This document shows positions 47,855 through 59,430 of a stretch of DNA of 64,000 nt, piece by piece. How positions within the stretch are numbered: position 1 is the stretch's first letter; each line of letters opens with the position of its first letter. Position numbers and translations under genes: made by a program. Source of the stretch: Branchiostoma floridae. Its lineage: Eukaryota; Chordata; Leptocardii; Amphioxiformes; Branchiostomatidae. The DNA lies in assembly GCF_000003815.2 (NCBI RefSeq), contig NC_049993.1, positions 18,536,127 to 18,600,126 on the forward strand. The letters are read 5' to 3'. The notes below the pieces were generated by a model. The model made no database searches. It was given only the letters and a program-made list of their open reading frames with translations, and was not told where the DNA came from.

Positions 47855-48410
47855 AGACACCGTATCCTTACCGTAGCGTTCAACCTTTTGTTGACGGTGA
47901 GATTTTAGCGCGGCTCCGCGTAGATGGAGCCGAGTTGACGGTCCCTTCCCAAGGACAAATGCCGGGCCACGCCTCCCTTTTCTCCCCTTGGAAATATTTT
48001 TTCTGTATTTCTTGGCTGGTTTTTTTTTTTGGAATCTTTCAGATAATTATCGTAGGGATGACAGGCACCGTATCCTTACCGTAGCGTTCGACATTTTGTT
48101 TATGGTGAAATTTGGCGAGGACTCAGCCTGACGGGATCCAATCTGACGGTCCCTTCCCGAAGACAAATGTCGGGCCAAGCCTCCCTTTTCTCCCCTGGAA
48201 GATATTTTCGTGCGTACTATCATTAGGCTGATTTTTCCTAATCTTTCACGAAAATTAGCGTACTACTGACAGATACAGTGTCCTTAGCGTAGCGTCAATC
48301 TCGTGTTTTCGGTGAAATTTAGCGAGGCATCTGCTTTAATATAACCAGCTAACGGTCCCAACCGAGGACCGGACCACGTCCCTCTTTTTCTTCCCCTGAA
48401 CATATTCAGA
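47855..48410. repeat. Second tandem repeat, three units of about 190 bp
   Basis: 'accgtatccttaccgtagcg' occurs at about 47858 and 48068, and in degraded form near 48270. Each is followed by 'gacggtcccttccc.aggac' and 'cctcccttttctcccc'. No coding content. Confidence 0.75.
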
Positions 48411-49149
48411 TCTTTTTCATTTTGTTTTCACAAATCTCATTTTTCCTGACATGTTAATCTTTTTGGCTCTTGTACTTGACAATTGATGATGGGGGAAATC
48501 CACCGATTTTTTAACGCTGTTTACAATAAATGTTGACACCTGTTTCTAAATTCTATTACTGTACTTCCAGTTCGGCAGCGCCGCCTAGCATACCAGCAGC
48601 AAACTGCAGGTCAACTTGACAGAGGGCAAAAATGCATTCTCTTAACAGGTAAGCAATGTTCTCTTCACTATTTGCGATAGATAGAAGAAAATCTTAAGTA
48701 TGTAATGTAATGTGTCATCCGAAAGGTTCTTTAAGGAATTTGAACTTACCTTTAACGAAGCAATCCCTCAAGTTGGGCCACAGACTGTTGCAGTCGATAT
48801 TCTTGTTACCATGACAACATGTTAAGATAAGTCCTTGGTGCTGATATGGTTTCCTTTCACCAATAGAACACTGAAGGAGGGATGCCATCCATTCCTGTCC
48901 TCCCTGCTTTCGAAGCATCCTGGAGCTTGTCTGGGACCTGCTACAAGGTATTTTGAGACTTTGTGTCTGATTCTTACAACACTTTTTTTCACTCTGTATA
49001 TGGAAAACCGTCTTGGCTTATGTAGAAATCATTTTATATCCCAAATAAAATTCTGTATAAAATGTATTTGACTCTACTGTATTAAACTGTGTTAAGGTGT
49101 CACTGAAACTTTTGTATATGTTTGCCAAACTAGTGATTTACTCTCTTTC

Positions 49150-49160
49150 TCCTTCCCTTT

Positions 49161-49193
<33 letters not shown>

Positions 49194-49202
49194 TCTCTCT
49201 TA
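49150..49202. repeat. (CT)n microsatellite
   Basis: CTCTCTCT runs directly before the acceptor-like CTTATACAG at 49200-49208. Confidence 0.9.
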
Positions 49203-49664
49203 TACAGATCCTCCTTTCAACTGATGTCACTGTTTCCTGGCTACCTAAAGGGAAGCAAGCCTCAGAAAGACAGCAAGAACAGGATAAGTAGATATCCTTT
49301 CCTTTTTATGTATCAGGATGGGGGTGTTTGGGTAACCTGAGCCAAACTCTACTTTGGTTTGCTCAATAAATGAGTTAAAAGTAGGGACCTTTTTGGAAAT
49401 AAAGTGCCTTGTTCCAAAGATCTTAAATTTCATCTGATTGAAATACTGGGGTTCTGGGATAGAGCTAGTCTAAGAATAGTGCTAAGACTTAGTAGTAAGC
49501 CGCACGCACTGCTGCTGTTCCTGAGCTAACGAAGGATGTCATCATCAGCATCGATGGACTACCAGAGAGAGAGAGGACAGAAATATGTAATATTATAGCT
49601 TTTTGATGACAATGTGTCTATGAATTTACCTCGTATGTGATTTCGATTTTCTTAGTCGGTCCCT

Positions 49665-50330
49665 TGGTCCCTCCTGTAAGTAAAAGGATGGACTTTGAAA
49701 GATGATGAAATTGACTTGTACCAGTGTTCTGAATGATTGCACCCGTCTTGTAAGAGAAAAAGCAGAACACTGACTCAGAATTGATTTGGTTTCATCCATC
49801 TTTAATTCTTCTTTACAACCATCTTGTAAGTGAAAAGGTGGAACTAGAATCAGAATACTTTCTTTTCATCCATCTTGTATGTGAGAAGACAGGTCTTAAG
49901 GCTTTTCTTTCGATCAAATTCATCCGTCCTGTAAGTAAAAGGATGGACTGAAATATTATGAAAGTTGAATCTGGTCTAGTTTTCTGAATGTTTGCACCCG
50001 TCTTGTAAGAGAAAAGGCAGAACACTGACTCAGAAATAATTTGGTTTATTCTTTACAACCATCTTGCAAGTGAAAAGGTGGAACTAGAATCAGAATACTT
50101 TCTTTTCATCCATCTTGTATGGAAGAAGATGGCTCTTAAGATTTTTCTTTCCATCGAATTTATACATCCTGTAAGTAAAAGGATAGACTAAAAGATGATG
50201 AAAGTTGTACCCGTGTTCTGAATGTTTGCTTGAATACTTTCTTTTCATCCATCTTATATGGGAAAAGATGGCTCTTAAGACTTTTCTTTCAATCAAATCC
50301 ATCCGTCTTGTATGTAATAAGAGGATGAGT
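49665..50330 (+). repeat. Array of short hairpins (CCATCTT-loop-AAGATGG), block 1
   Basis: About eleven units of about 23 bases, spaced roughly 50-75. Examples are 49822 (CCATCTT/AAGGTGG), 49924 (CCGTCCT/AGGATGG), 50114 and 50251 (both CCATCTT/AAGATGG). Loops mostly begin GTAAGT or GTATG. Stem changes are largely compatible (A-U, G-C, G-U). Confidence 0.75.
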
Positions 50331-51379
50331 AGCTATCATTGGAATTTAAGAATTGGACTGCTGAGTCGCGATTGCTCCAGAAGACACCCCCACCAAGAGG
50401 CTTCAACCACTCTACCATCATCACACATTGAATAAAGAATTAAATATTACACACTGAATAAAGATTCTCAATAACTTTCAATGCTTTTCTTTATTCCTCA
50501 ATAAAGATATTCCTTCAGTAATGCTAAATGACAGAAGATTGGAAAGAATAAAACCTTAAATGATTGAGTTTGTTAAGTTGAAAGGCAGTACTTTCACCTG
50601 CCTTTGGCTGGCTCTCTGGTGTTCACATGTACTTTGACTTAGACCAGGAAAGGTGAGTTAAAAACTAAATTATATCAGGAACTTAGTTAGTAGTTGAAGC
50701 GTGTGTGATCATTCAGAGAGCAAGCTCAGTTGCCAAATTCTTTGGGGGTGGGGTGACAGAAGCAAAATTCAAATTTGAAACATCTTTTTCAAACAGGATA
50801 ACAAAGTTGTGGATTTAATTCTTATCCACAAAAACTTTTATGATTTGCATAATGATGTAAATTATAAAGCTCATTAGTTAAGGACTACTTCTACGCTAGT
50901 TAAGGTAATCAATATTGTGTTAATTCTAATAATTTTTACCTAATTACAAGGCACACCCCAATTTTTAGCTGTAGTTGTATAAGGCCAAAGGACTTCTAAG
51001 TTCTGGTGAACAGAGAATTTCTTTAGCCTGACCTAATATCCTAAGTCTTAAAATTTTTCATTTGCATAATTGCTATAGGACTGTTGAAGTTCTACATCTT
51101 CGAGACAACAGCGAGCCACTACCCAGATGCCAGAGGTAAGAAATGCTTGCACTGCGCATGCGGCGTTGCGCTAATTTCTCTCCTCATACAAACTGCTTCT
51201 TTCCTCAATACCAACAAAGAGGGGGGTCCTTTTCAATGCCTACTAGTGTTAAGCTCTAAACCATGCTTTTTGTGTTTTTATGCCCCATGATGGGAAGGGA
51301 ACTTGGGTCCTTGGGAAATATGGGAATTCTTTTTTTGTTTTAATCTTGTGCACACACTGTGTAAGCTGTGTTGAGGTTG

Positions 51380-52265
51380 AAATAAAGAAACTGTGTCTGA
51401 ATACTGTGTGGTGTGAGTTACTCGTGATTACAATGTAGTTATACAATAGAATACAGACTTCTACGGAACTTTTACAGATATTTTTGTGACAATTTTCCAC
51501 ACACACACTAGATTGAAATAAAGAGACATTGTCTGAATACTGTGTGGTGTGAGTTACTTGCATTTAGTTATAAGATAATAAGACTTCTTTGAGATTCGCG
51601 ATTATAATCTTAAGAAATTTTGTGCAAGTTTTGGATTGTTTGTAAACTACAATGTTTGAAATAAAGAGTTAGGGTTTGAATACTGTGTGGTGTGAGTTAC
51701 TCACGATTAGAAATACGATAGAATAAGGACTTACAACACTTTTGCAAACCTTTTCGTGAAACTTTTCCACACACACTGTGCAAGCTGTATTGAGATCTTT
51801 ATTGAAATAAAAAGACATTGTCTGAATATTGTGTGGTGTGAGTTACTCGCAGTTTTTTTTTATAAGATAAGACTTCTTCGTGATTACAATCTTAAGATGT
51901 TTTTGTCAATTTTGGATTGTTTGTAAGATGCAATGTTTGAAATAAAGAGACAGAATGTGAATATTGTGTGGTGTGAGTTACTCGCGATTAGTTATAAGAG
52001 AGATTAAGGACTTCTACACAACTTTTAAAGACTTTTTTCACAGCCATTTTCCACACACAATGCACAAGCTGTATTGAGATCTGGATTAAAATAAAGAAAC
52101 ATTGTTTGAATACTGTGTGGTGTGAGTTACTCGCAGTTAGTTATAAGATAAGACTTCTTTGCGATTACAATCTTAAGATATTTTTGTAACAAATTTGGAT
52201 TGTCTGTAAGCTGCAATCTTTGAAATAAAGAGACAGAATCTGAATATTGTGTGGTGTGAGTTACT
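51380..52265 (+). repeat. Tandem AATAAA + GT-rich cassettes, block 1 (7 units)
   Basis: AATAAA lies at about 51383, 51517, 51660, 51807, 51944, 52089 and 52223, period about 140. Each is followed 20-25 bases later by CTGTGTGGTGTGAGTTACT or a close variant. This is the standard layout of a poly(A) signal plus GU-rich downstream element. Confidence 0.9.
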
Positions 52266-53329
52266 CGTGATTGGTTATAAGATAGGTTAAGGACTTCTTT
52301 GCAAGTTTTGGTGATCTTTTTGCACCGATTTTGCGGATGGAGCACACTTGACAGAAAGGTTTGTATCTTCCAGGTAAACACAATAAATTTTCTACGTTTC
52401 TTCTGATCTGAAAGTTTCCTAACTTTTTTGTAGTTTCTTTTATTTCAGGTGATTCCACGGAAGACGTCCGTTTCCTGGCTACCGGCAGGGCAAGCAGTAG
52501 GACCATGACAACAGAAGTCAAACACCAGTAAGGGATTCTTTTCTTACAGCTATCACAGATGTTGAATCACTGTAGTCTTCATAATCCCAGTAAACTGATA
52601 TATAGTCACTGTGATGGTTCGTGATAGCTTTACTGGTACTGTATAAAACAGTATGATGTACTAGTAGAACATATCTGCAGTATTATGAAGAGATTCATAC
52701 AGTCATGAAAAATGTAGTATTCTAAATGCTTTATTTTCTCTTGAAGCTTCTACCTGTGGTATAGGGTCAGTTGCTACTGGCAAATATTCCATGGCAAATG
52801 TTTGAATTGATATAGTTTGATCAATAATGATAGTCTAATCAATTCTTTATTCCCCTGAACAGAACCTTTCCCTGGATTGACGGCCCTGCCTCGAGGGTAC
52901 TTGTTCCACCATGCTGTGGACAACAGGAACTGAACCAGATAACGAACTCTTTATGTTACAATTTGTGTTAAAACTTTATAGGAGGTATAAACCAAATGTA
53001 AAGATAAGATAACAAGAAGTAAAGTAAAATATTCAAAATGCATTTGTTTAGTGTTCAAGATATTTGAGATTATAGGGTCAGCTATTGACAGCTGAGTATC
53101 GTGATGTCTTTTCTTAAACAAAATTATGTACTTCAAGAACATGACTTCACTTTAATCTATACTTGAAGTAATTTCTGGCAACCTTTCTGCTAAATTTTCT
53201 TGGACATTGTTGCGAATATTAACTCCTTTGTTTTCTGACTTTCTGCAGGCATGTTCACTGGACAGATGGCACCACCTCAAGGCTACTTGGAGGAGGATGC
53301 AGATTGGAGGCATCAGGAGATAGCATCTT

Positions 53330-53720
53330 ACTCTTTCTGTCTCCCTTCTTTCCCTTTGTCTCTTTGATAACATTTAATTTACTTCTTCAACAGTTACATT
53401 TCACTTACAGCTTGACGGGATTTGAACCCATGTCCTTGTGAACATACCGTCAGGTATTGCAGTTACTTCCTTCCTTCCTTCCTTTCTTTTTTCTTCTTGA
53501 TAAAATTGCTTCTTTAATAAAGACTTTCATCTCCTGCAGTCTGGGATCTCAACCTGCATACTCCTGAACAAGCAGGATTTGCACTTACACTGATACAATG
53601 TTACAGACAAAACAATTTTTCCTTCATTCACTTCCTGTCTCCCTTCTTTCTTCCCTATCTCTTCTTGATAACATTGCTTCCTCAACAGTTACAGTGACAA
53701 ATAATCCTTTAGATCCAGTG
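53330..53720 (+). repeat. Diverged tandem repeat with TTGATAACATT and TTCAACAG blocks
   Basis: 'tctttgataacattt', 'cttcttgataaaattg' and 'tcttcttgataacattg' recur near 53360, 53493 and 53662. Each is followed by CTTC/CCTC and a CAG (acceptor-like). Pyrimidine-rich throughout. Confidence 0.6.
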
Positions 53721-53949
53721 TATACATGTACAAATCAGTAAGCACAATCATGCTACAGCTTGGGAATCAAACCAACAACCTCTGGTATAACACAGGTTTC
53801 TAACTTGATCAGTTTATTTCAGTGTGACTCTGCTGAACAGGACTCCTAACAATCATCTGCCTTTGAGTACATGCCAGGAAACAATTATTAGTTTCTTTCA
53901 CTGTTTAGGATTTGAACAAAATCCTCAGGTAAAATACAGGTTTCTAACT

Positions 53950-54385
53950 TTCATTTCCATTCATTACAGCCTGACTGCAGATTCTGATACTATCACTTCT
54001 TTTTTCCCTTTCACAGCCTCACTAATAAGTACTTCCTTTCCCCTATTACAGCCTCACCGATAAGTAGTTCTCCCTACTACAGCCTAAAGGCTAAGTACTT
54101 TTTCCGAATTACAGCCTCACTGATAAGAATGTCTTTTCAGTCATATCACAGTGTTGCTGACAAGTACTTTCCCCTTATCACAGCCTAACTGATGAATACT
54201 TTTTTTTCCTTTTCCTTTTTACAGCCATATTGATAAGACCATTTTTCACCTATTGTTGTCTCATCGATAAGAACTTCTTCCTCTTTGTAGTCTAATGAAG
54301 AACTTTTTCCCTTTTATAGCATCACTGCTAAAAATCCTTTTATACCCTAACTGGTATATCATCCCCTTCCACAGCCTCATATGAA
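53950..54385 (+). repeat. Minisatellite of pyrimidine-tract + CAG + CCTCACTGATAAGTACTT units
   Basis: Roughly ten units of about 35-50 bases. Most have a T/C-rich tract ending (T)(T)ACAG or CACAG, then CCTCACTGATAAG. Each unit looks like a 3' splice site. No open frame. Confidence 0.75.
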
Positions 54386-55679
54386 TGCATGGGATTTTGA
54401 AGTCAAATATGGTAGATGATCCAAAATGATTTCATCATACCTCAGCAAGGATGCAAGAGTTACCAGGAATTCAGCACTAAGGACAGAAAGGAAATTCTTC
54501 TGCCTGTTAAGTTAAGACTGGTAAAGACTAAATATATTTTGCTTTTTCTAACGATCATACCCAACTCAAGAGGAACTAAGACAAACAGAGGAGTCTTTGT
54601 TTGCTTTATAAAGTTGTTTCTGCTTCATTCCCAGAGACTACATGGAAATATTGACCTCTGCATTCTATTGTTTCCTAGGTGTGACAATGCAGACTTGTGT
54701 GCTAGTGTTTCTTCCAGCAGTGCTCCAAGACAGTTAACTTAAATATTTTCTTTCAGATTTCTCTCCTTGTTTGAGTTCTAAAAGCCTATTTATTTTCAGT
54801 GATCTTACCCCCAGCTTTGTATCATGACCACACTTGAATGAAGGGCTGTCTTTGTCTATGTACCTGAGTTTAAGTTTCTGCAGGGAAAGTCTAACAAAGA
54901 CTGAAGGAAGACAAACAGCAGTGGTTCCTACACAAAGCAGAATAAGGCTCGGTCCACGAGTCTACTAGGTAAAGATTCTGTCTCATCCTTCCTATATTCC
55001 TTCTTCCTTTCATCCTACCCTACTCCAATATCTTTCTTCCTCCCTTTCTTTCTAACATTCACTCACTCCTTCAGAAAAGTAACTTAAGCTACAAATCTAA
55101 CTATCTTATTTAACATGTTCCTATAACATGCTTAACATCACATCCTTTAGGTTTGAAGTGTTTTTAAAAGGTGAGCTAATAGAAAATTGTTTTTCATGTG
55201 CTTTCAGGTGTGAATTTGGTGACGTCTGACCCTGATGCCATTGATGTTACTGTTTCCTGCCTACCTGAAGAGAGGCAAGCCTCAGAAAGACAAGCAAGAA
55301 CAGGATTAGTAATATCCTTTCTTTTTCATGTATTAGGGTGGGGGGTGTTTGGGGAACTCGAGTCAAACTCTACTTTGGTTTGGCTCAATAAATGAGTTAA
55401 AAGTAGGGAACATTTCGGAAATAATGTGCCTTGTAACAAAAATATTGAATAGCATTAGAAATAAAAGTACTGGGGTTCTGGGATAGACCTAGAATATTGC
55501 TAAGATGTAGTAGACTTAGTAGTAAGCTGCACGCACAGCCGCCATTCCTGAGCTAAAGGAGGATGTCATCATCAGCATCGATGCACCACCATAGAGAGAA
55601 AGAGAGATATTCAGTAGTTTGCGTATGACTATACTGTTTCTTTATGAATTTCTATTGCAACTTATTCTGTATTTCTAAG

Positions 55680-55985
55680 TCCAATTCTTGTAAGTGGAAA
55701 GATGGGACTTTGAAAGTGCTTCAAATGTTTGCAACCGTCTTGTAAGTGAAAAGGTGGAGCACTGACTGAGAAATAATTTTTTTACGTCCATCTTGAAGAA
55801 TTCTCTTGAACCCATCTTGTATGAAAGAAGATGGATCTGCATTGTAATGTTTTTATACCCATCTTGTAATGAAGGTGGCACACGGACATTATTGTGATGT
55901 TTTTCACCATCTTGTAATGGAGAAGATGGCAAAAGGATACTATTGTGATGTTTTTCCACCATCTTGTAATGAAGAAGATTGCACA
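55680..55985 (+). repeat. Array of short hairpins, block 2
   Basis: About six units of the same type. Near 55735 CCGTCTT pairs with AAGGTGG using two G-U pairs; near 55813, 55859 and 55908 CCATCTT pairs with AAGATGG or AAGGTGG; near 55961 one pair is lost. Loops are GTAAGTGA, GTATGAAAG, GTAATG and GTAATGGAG. Confidence 0.75.
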
Positions 55986-57114
55986 CGGATATTACAATCA
56001 AACTATTCAAAGACAATATCGTCACTGTTCAAGAACCGGACTCCTGAGAGACATTCCTGAGGATGTCCCCAGCAAGAGACTTCAACCACGCTACCATCAT
56101 TACACACTGAATAAAGAATCACACATTGAATAAAGAATGTCAATAACTTTCTATGCTCATCTTTATTCCTCAATAAAGATACTCCTTCCTTCACTCTTTG
56201 AATCCAGATATTCTTTCAATAAAGCCAAATGGCTGAATGCAACAGATAATATCGAAAAGAAAATCCACCTAAACGATTGAGTTTGTTAAGCTGCAAGGCA
56301 CTTCCACCTGCCTTTAGCTGGCTCTCTGGTGTTCACACGCACTTTGACTTAGACCAGGAAAGGTGAGTTAAAAATTAAATTAGACTAGGGACTTAGTTAG
56401 TAGTTGAAGTGTGTGTTGATCATTCAGAGAGCAAGCTCAGTTGCCAAATTCTTTGGGGGTGGGGTGACAGATAAGAAAATTCAAATTTGAAAGTTCTTTT
56501 TCAAACAAAATAACAGACAGAAAACAAAGTTGTGGATCTAATTCTTAGCCACAAAACTTTGATGTTTTGCATAATGATGTAACTTGATATGAAGCTTATT
56601 AGTTACAGACTAGTTCTTAGCTAGTTAAGCTAATTAACATTGTGTTAATTCTTATCATTTTCCTAATTACAAGGCACCCCAAATTTTAGCTGCTATAAGG
56701 CCAAAGGGCTTCTCAGTTATGGTGAACAGAGAATTTCTTTAGCCTGGCCTAAAATCGTAACATTGTGTTCATTTGCATAATTACAACAGGACTGCTGTTC
56801 TTTCTACATTTTTGAGACAACGGCGAGCCACCCGGATGCCAGAGGTAAGAAATGTTTGCACTGCACATGCGGCGTTGCTCTAACCACATAAGTAATTTCT
56901 CTCCTCATACAAACAGCTTCTTTCCTCAATACCAACAAAGAGGGGGGTCCTTTTCAATGCCTGCTAGTAGCATTTGGGGTTATTTCTAGGGCCAAACCAT
57001 GTTTTTTTCTGTTTTTACATCCCATGATGGGAAGGGAACTTGGGTCCTTGGGAAATGTGGGAAATCTTTTTTTGTTTTGATACTCTGCACTCACTGTGTA
57101 AGCTGTATCAACAT

Positions 57115-58085
57115 TGTAATAAAGTCAAAGAATCAGCATCTTAATACTGTGTGGTGTGAGTTACTCGTGGTTAGCAATAAGATAGATTAAGGACTTCTTT
57201 GCAACTTTTGCAAATCGTTGATAATTTTGGACACACAATTTTGGCAATAAAGAGGCAGTGTCCAAATACTGTGTGGTGTGAGTTACTCGCGATTAGTTAT
57301 AAGATAGAGTAAGGACCTCTTCGCGACTTCGCTTTCGTGAGGAACTTTTCATGCAAAATTGTCTGTCAAATGATTGAAATAAAGAGACAGCATCTGAATA
57401 CTGTGTGGTTTGAGTTACTTAATATATTAGCTACAAGGTAACGTAAGGACCTCTTTGTGATTTCTTGAGACCTTTTCATGGCAATTTTGAGGATTCTCTG
57501 TAAGCAACAATGATTCAAATAAAGAGAGAGTGTCTGAATACTGTGTGATCTGAGTTACTTTAAACATTAGTTATAAGGTAGAGTAAGGACTTCTTTGCGA
57601 TTTCTTTTTGTTTGTTTGCAAGCTGAGAGGTTTGAAATAAAGAGACAGAGTCTGAAAACTGTGGTGTGAGTTACTCGCAGTTAGTTATAACTTAAAGGTA
57701 GAGTAAGGACTTCTTCACAATTTCTTGAGACCGTCAGTTTGCAAGCTGACATGTTTGAAATAAAGAGACAGCGTCTGAAAACTGTGTGGTGTGAGTTACT
57801 CGCGGTTAGTTATAGGTTAGAGTAAGGACCTCTTTGCGATTGCCTTTTCGCGAGGACCTTTTCATGCCAAATTTGAGGATTGTTTGTAAACAGCAATGAT
57901 TGAAATAAAGAGACAGTGTCTGAATACTGTGTGGTCTGAGTTACTTACGTTAGTTATAAGATAGAGTAAGGACTTCTTCACAATTTCTTGAGACCTTTTT
58001 GTGCCAAATATGAGACATTTGTAAGCTGACATGTTTGAAATAAAGAGACAATGTCTGAATACTGTGTGGTGTGAGTTACTCGCGG
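57115..58085 (+). repeat. Tandem AATAAA + GT-rich cassettes, block 2 (8 units)
   Basis: AATAAA lies at about 57119, 57246, 57380, 57519, 57636, 57756, 57903 and 58041. Each is followed by 'ctgtgtggt.tgagttact' at the spacing seen in block 1. Confidence 0.9.
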
Positions 58086-58589
58086 TTAGTTATAAGTTAG
58101 AGTAAGGACTTTTGATGAGTTTTTCATGCCAATTTTGTGGAAGAGTCACAACTTCTTTGGGATGATGATGAAAAGTCAGGTTTGTATCTTCTAGGTAAAC
58201 ATGTAAGTATGATACTGCAAAATATTATAACATTTCCTTTACAGAAACTTCTCTAACATTTTCTGTAGTTTATTTTTACAGGTATCTCTATGGAAGCCAT
58301 CTGTATCCTGGCTACCATCAAAGCAGGTGTTAAGATCATGACAACAAAAATTAAGCAGTAGTAAGTGCTAAGTTCTTTACCCCGGTACTATCTCTCTCTC
58401 CCTGTACCTACATTTTTATACCCCTCCCTTCACCCTCTCTCTCATTCTCTACTTTGGAAATTCTCCCATGTAGCTATACTAATGCAAGTAAGGTCTGTTT
58501 TTTTTTTTGGGGGGGGGAGATTTCAAGTGTAATACTAGTTATATTTTTACCACTCACATTGTTGTAACAGTTGAATTCCTAATCTCTTC

Positions 58590-59430
58590 TGCATATACAT
58601 GTAGGGCCATTCCCTGCTTCGGATAGACGCTCCAGCCTTCAGGCTACCTGACGCAAGAAAGCCAGCAAAGTAGCCTTGGACAAGTCACAAAAAAAGATAA
58701 GCACTTTGTTTTAACTGAATTGAATTTGAATTCTGAATTGAAGCTAGAAATGATCTCTGAGTTACATGGACTAGAAAGCTGGTAATTTGGGGTGGGTAGG
58801 GTCCTTGAAGTCCTAGTGTTGGCATCAGTAATTTGTCACTTACATTGTTGTTGCATTCCTTGTTTTCTACACCAGAACCACTCCCTGGATAGATGCATCC
58901 ATGCTCCAGTACATATACCTGAAGTAAGAAAATCAAACCACACTTTGGACAAGTCTAAAAAAAAGATAAGTACTGTTTCTTATTCAACTTTGGAAAGTAG
59001 ATATGATACCTGAGTAAACTACTCTGTGTGGGTATCTGATTTTTCACTTACATCTTTTTGTTTCATCCCTCGTTTTCTGCATCAGGACCACTAGCTGGAT
59101 AGAACCCGCCTGCCTCGACGCTGCCTCAAGAAAAGATAAGCAATGGTCCTGAGTCTTAATTCAACTTTAGAAAGTAAATATTTTGATATGTAAACTAGTC
59201 TGCAAATTTTCAGAACATGTTTGTTTGTGTGTGTGTGTGTGTGTTGGGGGGGGGGGGGTGTCTGTGGATGAAAGGATGGTGTTTGATGATTCATGGAGTA
59301 TTGGGGGTTGATTTTTTACTTATATTTTTGTTCCATCCCTTGTTTTCTGCATCTGCAGCAAGACCTGACTCCCTGGGAAGTTGTCCCCTGCCTCAAGACT
59401 ATTTGAAGCAAGAAAATCAGTTCAGCTTAG
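58590..59430 (+). repeat. Four tandem diverged exon-like units
   Basis: Segments near 58605, 58873, 59086 and 59358 share 'cc(a/t)(c/t)tccctggatag', 'gcctgcctc', 'acctgaagcaagaaa' and 'ggacaagtc.caaaaa.gataag'. Each is preceded by 'cattgttttctgca(t)c(a)g'-like sequence, that is, an acceptor-like CAG. Period is about 210-270. A more distant relative lies at 52861-52930. Confidence 0.65.

Larger units (their letters stand above)
49100..52560 (+). repeat. Duplicated module, copy 1
   Basis: Ordered landmarks: CAAGCCTCAGAAAGACA (49257); 'caataaatgagttaaaagtaggga' (about 49364); 'ggatgtcatcatcagcatcg' (about 49533); hairpin array (49665-50330); 'caaccactctaccatcatca' (about 50404); 'tggctctctggtgttcacat' (about 50609); 'aaagaggggggtccttttca' (about 51216); AATAAA cassettes (51380-52265); terminal exon-like segment (52449). 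The same landmarks recur in the same order at 55230-58370. Confidence 0.85.
55190..58370 (+). repeat. Duplicated module, copy 2
   Basis: Same landmark order as 49100-52560, offset about 6.02 kb at the left and 5.7 kb at the right. Divergence is moderate with many indels. It has a shorter hairpin array (55680-55985) and eight AATAAA cassettes (57115-58085) against seven in copy 1. Confidence 0.85.

Noticed and set aside
49813-50302. Minus-strand frames with repeated SHxRWMKRKYS-like peptides
   Set aside because: They lie in the hairpin array. The peptide periodicity follows the DNA repeat, and frames change between units.
49665-50330. CRISPR-like array
   Set aside because: Units are short hairpins with diverged, repeated spacers in a eukaryotic genome, with no Cas genes. 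Spacing is irregular.
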